Part shown: in pieces, positions 1 to 6,658 of the stretch
Layout: every line of letters begins with the position of its first letter
How positions within the stretch are numbered: the first letter of the stretch is position 1
Source: an uncultured bacterium
GTDB lineage: Bacteria; Actinomycetota; Coriobacteriia; Coriobacteriales; Coriobacteriaceae
Direction: 5' to 3'
NCBI GenBank assembly: GCA_905215225.1
Contig: CAJMPM010000071.1
Location: 1-7,147, forward strand
Length of the DNA: 7,147 nt
Program-made: the position numbers and the translations under genes
Notes under the pieces: model-generated
What the model was told of the DNA's origin: nothing
The model's database searches: none
Seen by the model: the letters and a program-made list of their open reading frames with translations, nothing else

Positions 1-1500
1 AAAAAGAAGAACAAGCTTTTTGGCGCCCGTGACATCTTTGGCATCAAGCCGCTTTACTACTATCCCATGGCCGATGCGGGCGACGGCGCTCCGGGCGTGC
101 TCTTTGGTTCCGAGATCAAGAGCTTCCTGGACTACCCGCACTTCCACAAGGCGGTCAACAAAAAGGCCCTGCGTCCGCACATGACGCTGCAGTATTCGGC
201 AACCGAGGAGACCTTCTTCGAGGGTGTCTACAAGCTGCCGCCGGCGCACTACTTTACCGTCGATATCCCGACCGGCAAGATGAACATCGAGCGCTACTGG
301 GATTGCGATTACTCTGCCGTCGAGAAGCCGTTCGAGGAGTACGTCGACGAGCTGGACGAGGTCGTGCACGAGAGCGTCGAGGCCCATCGCATCGCCGACG
401 TCAAGGTCGCGTCGTTCCTCTCCGGTGGCGTCGACTCCAGCTACATCGCCGCTTGCCTCATGCCCGACAAGACCTTCTCGGTGGGCTTTGACTACAAGAA
501 CTTCAACGAGACCAACTACGCCAAGGAGCTTTCCGATAAGCTCGGCGTCGAGAACGTTCGCAAGATGATTACCGCCGACGAGTTCTTCGGTGCGCTCGAG
601 GACATCCAGTATCACATGGACGAGCCGCAGTCCAACTTGTCTTCCGTGCCGCTGTGGTTCTTGGCCGAGATGGCCCGCAAGGACGTCACCGTCGTGCTTT
701 CGGGCGAAGGTGCCGACGAGCTCTTTGGCGGCTACGCCTACTACGAGGACACGGTCCCGGTGCGCAAGTACAAAAAGATGGTGCCGCTGCCCATCCGTCG
801 CGCGCTCGGTAACCTGGCGCTGCATATGCCGTACTTCAAGGGACATAACTTCCTGGTCAAGGGTGCCGAGATCCCCGAGAAGTCGTTCCTGGGACAGGCT
901 CTGGTATGGCCGGAGCGCGAGGTCGACGGCGTGCTCAAGCCCGAGTACAACACCGGCGACGGCGCCTTCGAGCTTGCCGCTCCCATCTACGCGCGCGTGA
1001 AGGGTCAGCCCGAGCTGGTCAAGAAGCAGTACCTGGACATGAACATGTGGCTCCCGGGCGACATTCTGCTCAAGGCCGACAAGATGTGCATGGCGCACTC
1101 GCTGGAGCTGCGCGTGCCCTTCCTGGACCGCAAAGTCATGGAGTTCGCCGAGCACATTCCCGACCGCTACCGCATCAACGAGAACGGCAACAAACAGGTG
1201 CTCCGCCACGCTGCCAACAAGTCGCTGCCCGATGAGTGGGCCACCCGTCCCAAGGTGGGCTTCCCGGTGCCGATTGTCTACTGGCTGCGCGAGCAAAAGT
1301 GGTACGACTATGTCAAGGAGTACTTCACCGCGCCGTGGGCAAGCGAGTTCTTCGATACCGACGGGCTCATGCACCTGCTCGATCTGCACTTTGCGGGCAA
1401 GGGCGATTTCCAGCGCAAGATCTATACGCCGCTCGTGTTCCTGGTGTGGTACAAGCGCTTCTTTATCGACGAGGACCAGCCCGCTGTTCAGGCTGCCTAG
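1..1500 (+). CDS. asnB: Asparagine synthetase (glutamine-hydrolysing), 5'-truncated by the window edge
   Basis: The enzyme makes asparagine from aspartate, ATP and glutamine-derived ammonia in the cytoplasm. The frame is open from base 1, so the gene starts upstream; 499 residues are visible. The first visible residues include LFGARDIFGIKPLYY, typical of the middle of the N-terminal class II glutamine amidotransferase domain. The start and the catalytic Cys are therefore missing, roughly 100-120 residues judged from family spacing. The C-terminal synthetase domain is complete: the ATP-binding PP-loop SGGVDSS (bases 421-441), LSGEGADELFGGY (697-735), and LRVPFLDRKVM with the downstream PKVGFPVP segment near the C terminus. 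The ATG at 67 lies inside the amidotransferase domain and is not the true start. The gene ends at TAG 1498-1500, followed by its own terminator, so it is transcriptionally separate from murE. Family assignment is firm. The choice of asnB over another asparagine synthetase symbol is by convention. Confidence 0.95.
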   Translation, partial: KKKNKLFGARDIFGIKPLYYYPMADAGDGAPGVLFGSEIKSFLDYPHFHKAVNKKALRPHMTLQYSATEETFFEGVYKLPPAHYFTVDIPTGKMNIERYWDCDYSAVEKPFEEYVDELDEVVHESVEAHRIADVKVASFLSGGVDSSYIAACLMPDKTFSVGFDYKNFNETNYAKELSDKLGVENVRKMITADEFFGALEDIQYHMDEPQSNLSSVPLWFLAEMARKDVTVVLSGEGADELFGGYAYYEDTVPVRKYKKMVPLPIRRALGNLALHMPYFKGHNFLVKGAEIPEKSFLGQALVWPEREVDGVLKPEYNTGDGAFELAAPIYARVKGQPELVKKQYLDMNMWLPGDILLKADKMCMAHSLELRVPFLDRKVMEFAEHIPDRYRINENGNKQVLRHAANKSLPDEWATRPKVGFPVPIVYWLREQKWYDYVKEYFTAPWASEFFDTDGLMHLLDLHFAGKGDFQRKIYTPLVFLVWYKRFFIDEDQPAVQAA

Positions 1501-1525
1501 TCTCGGCTTACGAACGCCTGCGCGT

Positions 1526-1550
1526 AACGGCTCCTCCGGGAGCCGTTTTT
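1526..1550 (+). terminator. Intrinsic terminator of asnB
   Basis: A perfect 9-bp stem (AACGGCTCC at 1526-1534 with GGAGCCGTT at 1539-1547) closes a TCCG tetraloop. It runs into a T tract (1546-1550). It lies 26 nt after the asnB stop codon, the classic Rho-independent layout. Confidence 0.93.
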
Positions 1551-1577
1551 GCGTGGGTGCGTTTCAGTTACTATAAA
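1549..1577 (+). promoter_or_regulatory. Candidate sigma-70 promoter for murE
   Basis: A -35-like TTGCGT (1549-1554) is followed by a 17-nt spacer and a -10-like TATAAA (1572-1577). This puts transcription start near 1584, about 28 nt before the murE ATG. The -10 matches the consensus at 5 of 6 bases, but the -35 at only 3 of 6. The strong terminator just upstream makes a promoter in this short gap necessary or at least likely. The -35 overlaps the terminator T tract. Confidence 0.5.
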
Positions 1578-1611
1578 ACCGTCCCTGCCAAATGGCTGAG
1601 AAAGGTGAAAG

Positions 1612-3144
1612 ATGCACCATTCGGATTCCGCGACCGTGACCACGGTCGATACGCTTGCCAAGCTTCTCGATGTGTGCGGCGAGCTGCGCGCATCAGAGCA
1701 GGTTGACGAGCGTGCCGTGACCGGCTGCTCGTTTGATTCGCGCGCGGTCTCTGCCTTTAAGCCCGCGTTTTTGAGCATGGCGCTCGATGCGGGCGCCGTC
1801 GCATTTGTGTGCGAGGAGTCGCTGGTCGAGTCTCTGGAGCCGCTGGCGCAGGAGAGCGGTGCTGCGATGCTGGTCGTGGATAGCGTCCGCACGGCCATGG
1901 CCCTGTTGCCGCCGGAGGTCTACGACCGTCCCGACCACGACGTCAAGATCGTGGGCATCACCGGTACCAAGGGAAAGACCACAGCCGCTTTTATGCTCCA
2001 GTCCATCATTAAGGCGGCGGGTGAGTCCTGCGGCATGATTGGCTCGGTGAGCACCGACGATGGTATAGAGTGCTACGAGAGCACCAATACTACGCCCGAG
2101 GCCCCCGAGGTCTGGCGCCATATCGCCAACTGCCGCACGTCCGGTCGCCAGTCCATGGTCATGGAGGTTTCGAGCCAGGCGCTCAAGTACCAACGCGTCG
2201 AGAATCTGCCGTTTGACGTGGCGTGCTTCCTCAACATCGGCCGCGACCACATCTCGCCGATCGAACACCCCACGTTTGAGGATTATTTTGAGAGCAAACT
2301 CAGGATCTTTGACCAGGCAAAGACCGCCGTGGTGAATTTGGGCACCGAAGAGGTCGACCGTGTGCTGGAGGCAGCGTCGACGGCCGAGCGCTTGGTGACC
2401 GTTGGCGTCGAGCATCCCGAGGCAAGCCTGTGGGCGAGCGACGTACGCATGGGCGGCTTTAACATCGAGTTCAACCTGCATGGTCTGAGTGCCGACGAGC
2501 CCGAGGCGGGGGAGAAGGTCCTGCTGGGCATCGCGGGCGACTTTAACGTGGAGAACGCGCTGGTCGCTATCGCCGCCGCGCGCGAGATCGGCATCTGTAT
2601 CGAGTCTATCAAGAAGGGCCTCTCCAATCTGCGTGTGCCGGGCCGTATGGAGGTCGTGGAGTCGAAGGACGGCCGCGTGATTTGTGTCGTCGACTACGCG
2701 CACAACCAGCTTTCGTTCCGTTCGCTTTTCTCGTCGGTCAAGCGCGCGTTTCCCGCTAGCCCCGTCATTGCGCTGTTTGGCGCCGCCGGCGGCAAGGCGC
2801 AGGAGCGCCGCGAGCAGCTTCCGCGCGAGGCCGCACCGTTTTCCGACCTGATGATCTTTGCCAACGAGGATCCAGCTCACGAGGACCCGATGAAGGTCTG
2901 TCGCGAGCTTGCCGAGCATGTTCCCGATGATACGCCGAACAAGATTATCCTCGACCGCGAAGCCGCTGTGCATGCGGCGTTCAAGGCGGCGCGCGAGGAG
3001 TACGTCAACCCCGATGCTCCCACCATTGTCTTGCTGCTGGCAAAGGGTGACGAGGAGCTCATGCACGTGGGCGACGAGTTCGTGCCCATCGAGAGCGACC
3101 TTTCGCTGGCCAATCGCCTGATCGATGTTACCCAGTTTGACTAA
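1612..3144 (+). CDS. murE: MurE: UDP-N-acetylmuramoyl-L-alanyl-D-glutamate--amino acid ligase, probably L-lysine or ornithine type
   Basis: This cytoplasmic Mur ligase adds the third stem-peptide residue to UDP-MurNAc-L-Ala-D-Glu using ATP. The 510 residues show the Mur order: an N-terminal UDP-binding domain with SFDSRAV (about 40-46), the P-loop GTKGKTT (118-124), TTPEAPEV, MEVSSQAL, NIGRDH, YFESKLRIF with K229 as the likely carbamylated lysine, and DYAHN (361-365) opening the C-terminal domain. The position that reads DNPR in diaminopimelate-adding enzymes reads EDPA here (419-422), followed by HEDP. This favours L-lysine or a related diamino acid such as ornithine. Two oddities stand out. 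About 10 residues expected after DSRAV appear to be missing, and DYAHN replaces the usual DYAHTP. The start is supported by AAAGGTG (1601-1607) 4 nt before the ATG. MurI, which makes the D-Glu, is encoded downstream. The Mur ligase family is certain; amino acid specificity is inference. Confidence 0.93.
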   Translation: MHHSDSATVTTVDTLAKLLDVCGELRASEQVDERAVTGCSFDSRAVSAFKPAFLSMALDAGAVAFVCEESLVESLEPLAQESGAAMLVVDSVRTAMALLPPEVYDRPDHDVKIVGITGTKGKTTAAFMLQSIIKAAGESCGMIGSVSTDDGIECYESTNTTPEAPEVWRHIANCRTSGRQSMVMEVSSQALKYQRVENLPFDVACFLNIGRDHISPIEHPTFEDYFESKLRIFDQAKTAVVNLGTEEVDRVLEAASTAERLVTVGVEHPEASLWASDVRMGGFNIEFNLHGLSADEPEAGEKVLLGIAGDFNVENALVAIAAAREIGICIESIKKGLSNLRVPGRMEVVESKDGRVICVVDYAHNQLSFRSLFSSVKRAFPASPVIALFGAAGGKAQERREQLPREAAPFSDLMIFANEDPAHEDPMKVCRELAEHVPDDTPNKIILDREAAVHAAFKAAREEYVNPDAPTIVLLLAKGDEELMHVGDEFVPIESDLSLANRLIDVTQFD

Positions 3145-3153
3145 TGAACCATG

Positions 3154-3186
3154 ATGGCGGCGGCGTCCTGAGTGCGCTGTCGCCAT
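3154..3186 (+). terminator. GC-rich hairpin after murE, possible terminator or processing site
   Basis: ATGGCGGCGGCGT (3154-3166) pairs with GCGCTGTCGCCAT (3174-3186) through 13 pairs, three or four of them G-T, around a 7-nt loop. It lies 9 nt after the murE stop. No T tract follows (AAGCGTGTTCC), so it is a poor intrinsic terminator. It may act as an attenuator, an mRNA-stabilising structure or a Rho-assisted stop. Confidence 0.4.
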
Positions 3187-3242
3187 AAGCGTGTTCCCTC
3201 AATCAAAACATGCCGTCCAAGTCCAAACCCTTCTATGTAAAC

Positions 3243-3246
3243 GGAG
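3243..3246 (+). promoter_or_regulatory. Ribosome binding site fixing the HAD gene start
   Basis: GGAG lies 5 nt before the ATG at 3252. The earlier in-frame ATG at 3210 has no Shine-Dalgarno sequence, so this site decides the start. Confidence 0.75.
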
Positions 3247-3251
3247 TAACC

Positions 3252-4163
3252 ATGTCCCACAACACCCTGCCGACCGTTGCCGAGCTTTCGGGCGAGATGC
3301 GCGAGCGCTTGGCCAAGGTCAAGTACGTCTTTACCGACCTGGATGCCACGATGCTCGCGCCCGGCTCGTGCGTGCTGCGCGACAACGACGGCAACCCCTC
3401 GACCAAACTCGTCGAGGCCGTCGTGGCGCTCGCTCGCGCTGGTATTCAGGTGGTTCCCACCTCGGGCCGCAACCGTACCATGATCCATGAGGACGCGCGC
3501 GTGCTCGGCCTCAACTCTTACATTGGTGAGATGGGCGGCCTGGTCATGTACGACCTCAAAGCCAACGATTGGGAGTATCTGACTGGCGACATGCCTTACG
3601 ACCCCGCCTGTGGCTTTACTCCGCACCAGGTGATCGAGCAGACCGGCGTGTGCGAGAAGATCCTCGCCCGCTGGCCGCACAAGATCGAGTATCACAACGA
3701 CATGTCGACCGGCTACAAATACCGCGAGGTTACCGTCGGCATGCGCGGCGATGTGCCCGACGATGAGGTCCAGGCCATCCTGGACGAGGCCGGCTGCGGT
3801 CTGGTCTGGGCTTGCAACGGCCATCTGACTCACCTGTCCAAGCCGACGACGCTCGAGCTTAATCGCGTCGAGGACGGCCGCGCCTTCAACATCAATCCGG
3901 CGGGTCTCAACAAAGGCGTTGCCATTGCGCGCTTCTGCGAGCACCTGGGGATCGAGCGCGAGGAGACGCTTGCGCTCGGCGACTCCGAGTCCGACTTCTA
4001 CATGGCCGACCATGTTGGCATGTTCTGCCTGGTCGAGAACGGTCTGACGAGCGCCGGTGCCCCGGAGTTCTTGGACGCCTGCGACAATGCCTATATTACG
4101 CGCGGCAAGATTGTCGACGGTTGGGTGGCAACGGCCGCGCTGCTGGTCGCAGCCCGTTCGTAG
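3252..4163 (+). CDS. HAD superfamily subclass IIB (Cof / sucrose-phosphatase-like) phosphatase, substrate unknown
   Basis: Predicted Mg2+-dependent cytoplasmic phosphohydrolase of 303 residues. All four HAD motifs are visible. Motif I is DLDAT (29-33), with D29 the nucleophile and D31 the acid/base. Motif II is TSGR (70-73), motif III is K221 in LNKG, and motif IV is GDSESD (243-248). The insert of about 140 residues between motifs II and III, together with GEMGGLVMYD after motif II, fits a C2B-type cap domain as in Cof-like sugar phosphatases, sucrose-phosphatase-like proteins and some phosphoglycolate phosphatases. Motif I has Ala where Gly is usual (DxDGT). No signal peptide or membrane segment is evident. 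The start at 3252 is chosen for its GGAG site; starting at 3210 would add 14 polar residues. It lies between murE and murI and is 51 nt from murI, so cotranscription with murI is likely. That context hints at a sugar- or nucleotide-phosphate substrate but does not prove one. Confidence 0.85.
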   Translation: MSHNTLPTVAELSGEMRERLAKVKYVFTDLDATMLAPGSCVLRDNDGNPSTKLVEAVVALARAGIQVVPTSGRNRTMIHEDARVLGLNSYIGEMGGLVMYDLKANDWEYLTGDMPYDPACGFTPHQVIEQTGVCEKILARWPHKIEYHNDMSTGYKYREVTVGMRGDVPDDEVQAILDEAGCGLVWACNGHLTHLSKPTTLELNRVEDGRAFNINPAGLNKGVAIARFCEHLGIEREETLALGDSESDFYMADHVGMFCLVENGLTSAGAPEFLDACDNAYITRGKIVDGWVATAALLVAARS

Positions 4164-4205
4164 CGCGACGCATCACGAGTGGTCGCATTTTTCGAGAGAG
4201 AATCT

Positions 4206-4210
4206 GGTGA
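4206..4210 (+). promoter_or_regulatory. Ribosome binding site fixing the murI start
   Basis: GGTGA, complementary to the UCACC part of the anti-Shine-Dalgarno sequence, ends 4 nt before ATG 4215. That aligned spacing is good. The upstream in-frame GTG at 4179 lacks such a site. Confidence 0.65.
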
Positions 4211-4214
4211 GGTA

Positions 4215-5099
4215 ATGTCCGATATCGATAATATGGCCGGGGACACGCGTCCGATCGGCGTGTTCGACTCGGGCTTGGGCGGCTTGACGGTCGCGCGAGC
4301 GATCGCAACGGCCCTTCCGCATGAGTCTGTTTACTACTTTGGCGACACCAAGCGCTGTCCCTATGGCGTGAGGGATGAGGACGAGGTGCGCTCGTTTGCC
4401 CTGCAGGTGGGTCGCTGGCTCTCGCACCACGATGTCAAGATCATGGTTATCGCCTGCAATACGGCAACGGCCGCTGCCCTTCGCGTCGCGCAACAGGTGC
4501 TCGATGTTCCGGTCATCGGCGTGATCGCGCCGGGCGCCCGTGCCGCCATTAACAGCACGCGCACGCGCCGCGTGGGCGTGCTGGCCACCAACCTTACGAT
4601 TCGGTCTGGCGCGTACACGCGCGCTATCCAGGACCTGGATGCGGGCGTCGATGTGTACGGCTGCCCTGCTTCAAGCTTTGTCGAGGTGGTCGAAAGCGAG
4701 CTTGCCTCGGGCGCGCATCTGCAGGAGCAGTGGCTCGAAAACGACGACATCTTCGACACCCCCCAGGTGCGCTCGTTAGTCGGTGCGACGGTCGAGCCCC
4801 TGCTGGGGCACGGCATTGACACCGTGGTGCTTGGATGCACGCATTTTCCGCTGCTTGCGGGTCCCATTCGCCATGCGCTGGGATCTCATGTGCGCGTGGT
4901 GAGCTCTGCCGAGGAGACCACGCGCGAGCTTGCCGATATCCTTACGCGCCGCGAGCAGCTTGCAGCGGATGGCGCGGAGCCTCTGCATCGCTTTGCCACG
5001 ACATCCGATAACATCGCCGAGTTCGCGGTAGCTGGTAGCTTTATCTTTGGCCAGCCGCTCAAGAGCGTCGAACATGTCGACTTGGAGGAGCTGCGCTAG
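4215..5099 (+). CDS. murI: Glutamate racemase
   Basis: MurI interconverts L- and D-glutamate without a cofactor, using two cysteines, and supplies D-Glu for position 2 of the peptidoglycan stem peptide. The 294 residues carry IGVFDSGLGGLTV (14-26, with the D18-S19 substrate-site pair), YFGDTKRCPYG (41-51), ACNTATAAAL with catalytic C81, and GCTHFPLL with the second catalytic C208 and T209-H210. Both catalytic cysteines are present, so the enzyme should be active. It is slightly longer than the common 265-290 residues. A GTG start at 4179 would add 12 residues (VAFFERESGEV and the initiator) but has no ribosome binding site, and the conserved domain begins well after 4215. A later ATG at 4233 is also possible. 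The gene follows the HAD gene by 51 nt and precedes rph by 42 nt, so the three look like one transcription unit. Confidence 0.96.
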   Translation: MSDIDNMAGDTRPIGVFDSGLGGLTVARAIATALPHESVYYFGDTKRCPYGVRDEDEVRSFALQVGRWLSHHDVKIMVIACNTATAAALRVAQQVLDVPVIGVIAPGARAAINSTRTRRVGVLATNLTIRSGAYTRAIQDLDAGVDVYGCPASSFVEVVESELASGAHLQEQWLENDDIFDTPQVRSLVGATVEPLLGHGIDTVVLGCTHFPLLAGPIRHALGSHVRVVSSAEETTRELADILTRREQLAADGAEPLHRFATTSDNIAEFAVAGSFIFGQPLKSVEHVDLEELR

Positions 5100-5141
5100 C
5101 GCGCTCGCTTCTGACAGTCTTTAGTCGAGAAGGGTCTTCTT

Positions 5142-5867
5142 ATGGAATATATGCAGGTCAACCGCGCCAATGGCCGCGCCGCCAACGAGCTGCGCCCCGT
5201 TAAGCTCACCCGCGGCGTCATGAAGCACGCCCACGGCTCGTGCCTGGCTGAGTTCGGCGACACGCGCGTACTGTGCGCCGCCACCATCGAGGAGGGTGTG
5301 CCTGGTTGGCGCAAGGGCGTCAAGGCCGGCTGGGTAACGGCGGAATATGCGATGCTACCGGCCTCGACCGGTAAACGCTGCAAGCGCGAGCATGCCAACC
5401 GCAAGGGTCGCTCCATGGAGATCGAGCGCCTCATTGGTCGCAGCCTGCGTACCGTCGTCAACATGAAGGCGCTCGGCGAGTACACCGTCACCGTCGACTG
5501 CGATGTGATCCAGGCCGATGGCGGCACGCGTACGGCGAGCATTACCGGCGCCTGGGTGGCGCTGCACGACGCCCTTGCCATGTGGGTCGAGGCGGGCAAA
5601 CTCGAGCGCATCCCGCTCACGGGCCAGGTTGCCGCCATTTCCATGGGCGTCGTCGACGGCAACACCCTGCTCGACTTGGATTATTCCGAGGACAGCCACG
5701 CCGAGGTCGACATGAACCTCGTCGCCACCGATTCTGGTGAGATGATCGAACTCCAGGGTACCGGCGAGCAGGCGCCCTTCGACCGCAAGCGTCTCAACGC
5801 CCTGCTCGACCTGGGCGATAAGGGTATCGCCGAGCTCATCGAGCTTCAGCGCCAAGCCCTCGCCTAA
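5142..5867 (+). CDS. rph: Ribonuclease PH (tRNA nucleotidyltransferase)
   Basis: RNase PH is a phosphate-dependent 3'-5' exoribonuclease, a hexameric ring in its family, that trims extra nucleotides from tRNA precursors. The 241 residues match the usual length. They show GDTRVLCAATIE (39-50), GWVTAEYAMLP (63-73), GRSMEIERLIGRSLR (89-103) and DCDVIQADGGTRTASITGA (119-137). R90 and R130 are positioned as the two phosphate-binding arginines of the family (R86 and R126 in characterised enzymes). Two segments differ from the usual pattern: STGKRCKRE where THTRSDRE is common, and LGEYTV where LGERTI is common. The start is backed by AGAAGGG (5128-5134) 7 nt upstream; the ATG at 5151 is a weaker alternative. 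The TAA stop at 5865-5867 is shared with the first base pairs of a palindromic element. A murI-rph-rdgB order is familiar in Gram-positive bacteria, which supports the call. Confidence 0.96.
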   Translation: MEYMQVNRANGRAANELRPVKLTRGVMKHAHGSCLAEFGDTRVLCAATIEEGVPGWRKGVKAGWVTAEYAMLPASTGKRCKREHANRKGRSMEIERLIGRSLRTVVNMKALGEYTVTVDCDVIQADGGTRTASITGAWVALHDALAMWVEAGKLERIPLTGQVAAISMGVVDGNTLLDLDYSEDSHAEVDMNLVATDSGEMIELQGTGEQAPFDRKRLNALLDLGDKGIAELIELQRQALA

Positions 5868-5902
5868 CCTGCCAAAAAGGGACAGGTTTATTTTGGCAGG
5901 TT
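5866..5902 (+). repeat. 37-nt palindromic element, copy A (possible terminator)
   Basis: A perfect 12-bp inverted repeat, AACCTGCCAAAA (5866-5877) and TTTTGGCAGGTT (5891-5902), encloses a 13-nt centre AGGGACAGGTTTA. The left arm begins on the last two bases of the rph TAA. The T run at 5901-5904 could make it a weak Rho-independent terminator for rph. It shares length, GGGAC position and a TTATTT core with the element at 7104-7140, so it looks like a member of a repeat family. Confidence 0.7.
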
Positions 5903-6013
5903 TTATCTGGGAAAACGTCGAAGTATAAGACTGCCGTTGATTGAGACGGGAGAGAGGCCGAAGTCCTCGTCGTCCACAACTCGGCATTGCTATAGAGACA
6001 AAGGAGACCAGCT
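5903..6013 (+). other. Leader region upstream of rdgB, no gene seen
   Basis: These 111 nt hold no convincing reading frame. A TATAAG at 5924-5929 could be a -10 box but has no -35 at proper spacing; TTGGCA (5893-5898) would be 25 nt away. An extended -10-like TGCTATAGA (5988-5996) is too close to the rdgB ribosome binding site AAGGAG (6001-6006). A promoter for rdgB-dtd is plausible here because a hairpin precedes it, but I cannot place it. Confidence 0.35.
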
Positions 6014-6655
6014 ATGGCACTTGAGAAGATTGACATCGACACCCTCGACCCGGCGGCGACCATCGTCGTGGCAACCGGCAACGCCCATAAGCTCACCGAG
6101 ATCGAGGCCATTTTGGGCAAGGTCATGCCCGAGGTGCGCTTTGTGGCGCTCGGCCAGCTGGGCGATTTTGAGGACCCCGAGGAAAACGGCACGACGTTTT
6201 TGGAGAACGCCATCATCAAGGCGCAGGCTGCGGTCGAGGAGACGGGCCTTATGGCCATCGCCGACGACTCCGGCTTGGTCGTCGATGCGTTGGACGGCGA
6301 GCCGGGCGTGTATAGTGCGCGCTATGCGGGCGTGCATGGCGACGATGCCGCCAACAACGCCAAGCTTCTCGTTAACCTGGAAGGCGTGGCAGACGAGGAC
6401 CGTACCGCGCGCTTTATGAGCGTCGTCGCGCTCATCGACACGGACGGTCTGGTTACCTATGGCGAGGGCGCCTGCGAGGGCGTTATCGCGCACGAGGGTC
6501 GCGGCGATCACGGCTTTGGCTATGACCCGCTGTTCCTGCCGGTCGACACGCCGGGCAAGACCATGGCCGAGCTGACGGCTGACGAGAAGAACGCCATCAG
6601 CCAGCGTTTCCACGCGCTCGAGCATCTGTCCGCCAAGCTGACGGGCGAGGAGTAG
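6014..6655 (+). CDS. rdgB: RdgB/HAM1 family non-canonical purine NTP pyrophosphatase (dITP/XTP)
   Basis: This housecleaning enzyme hydrolyses ITP, dITP and XTP to the monophosphate plus pyrophosphate, keeping deaminated purines out of DNA and RNA. The 213 residues hold TGNAHKLTEI (21-30), ENGTTFLENAIIKA (57-70), ADDSGLVVDAL (83-93, with D85 the likely catalytic base), PGVYSARYAG (97-106) and GFGYDPLF (167-174). The C-terminal KNAISQR (192-198) has Gln197 where the family nearly always has His (ISHR), a residue linked to base recognition. The protein has about 13 residues ahead of the conserved core. The start is set by AAGGAG (6001-6006) 7 nt before the ATG. The stop codon is 3 nt before the dtd start, so the pair is probably cotranscribed and translationally coupled. 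Confidence 0.95.
   Translation: MALEKIDIDTLDPAATIVVATGNAHKLTEIEAILGKVMPEVRFVALGQLGDFEDPEENGTTFLENAIIKAQAAVEETGLMAIADDSGLVVDALDGEPGVYSARYAGVHGDDAANNAKLLVNLEGVADEDRTARFMSVVALIDTDGLVTYGEGACEGVIAHEGRGDHGFGYDPLFLPVDTPGKTMAELTADEKNAISQRFHALEHLSAKLTGEE
6647..6652 (+). promoter_or_regulatory. Ribosome binding site of dtd inside the rdgB 3' end
   Basis: GAGGAG ends 6 nt before GTG 6659 and overlaps the last rdgB codons, just before its TAG (6653-6655). It justifies the GTG start and suggests translational coupling. Confidence 0.85.
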
Positions 6656-6658
6656 GCC

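Noticed and set aside
1693..3186. 497-codon open frame on the minus strand opposite murE
   Set aside because: It covers an unmistakable murE gene. The translation is rich in Arg, His, Leu and Gly with no family motif, as expected for an antisense frame in G+C-rich DNA.
3211..3239. Possible -10 box TATGTA (3234-3239) before the HAD gene
   Set aside because: Transcription would start at or inside the ribosome binding site, and there is no -35 match at 17 nt spacing.
3210..3251. Earlier in-frame ATG for the HAD gene
   Set aside because: There is no Shine-Dalgarno sequence before 3210, while GGAG precedes 3252 at a good distance. The extra 14 residues are not part of the fold.
3141..4013. 290-codon open frame on the minus strand opposite the HAD gene
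   Set aside because: It is antisense to a gene with all four HAD motifs, and its own translation has no family features.
4179..4214. GTG start extending murI by 12 residues
   Set aside because: No ribosome binding site precedes it. GGTGA is well placed for ATG 4215.
5093..5104. Short palindrome GCGCTAGCGC at the murI stop codon
   Set aside because: It is only 10 bp, with no loop and no T tract, and is expected by chance in G+C-rich sequence.
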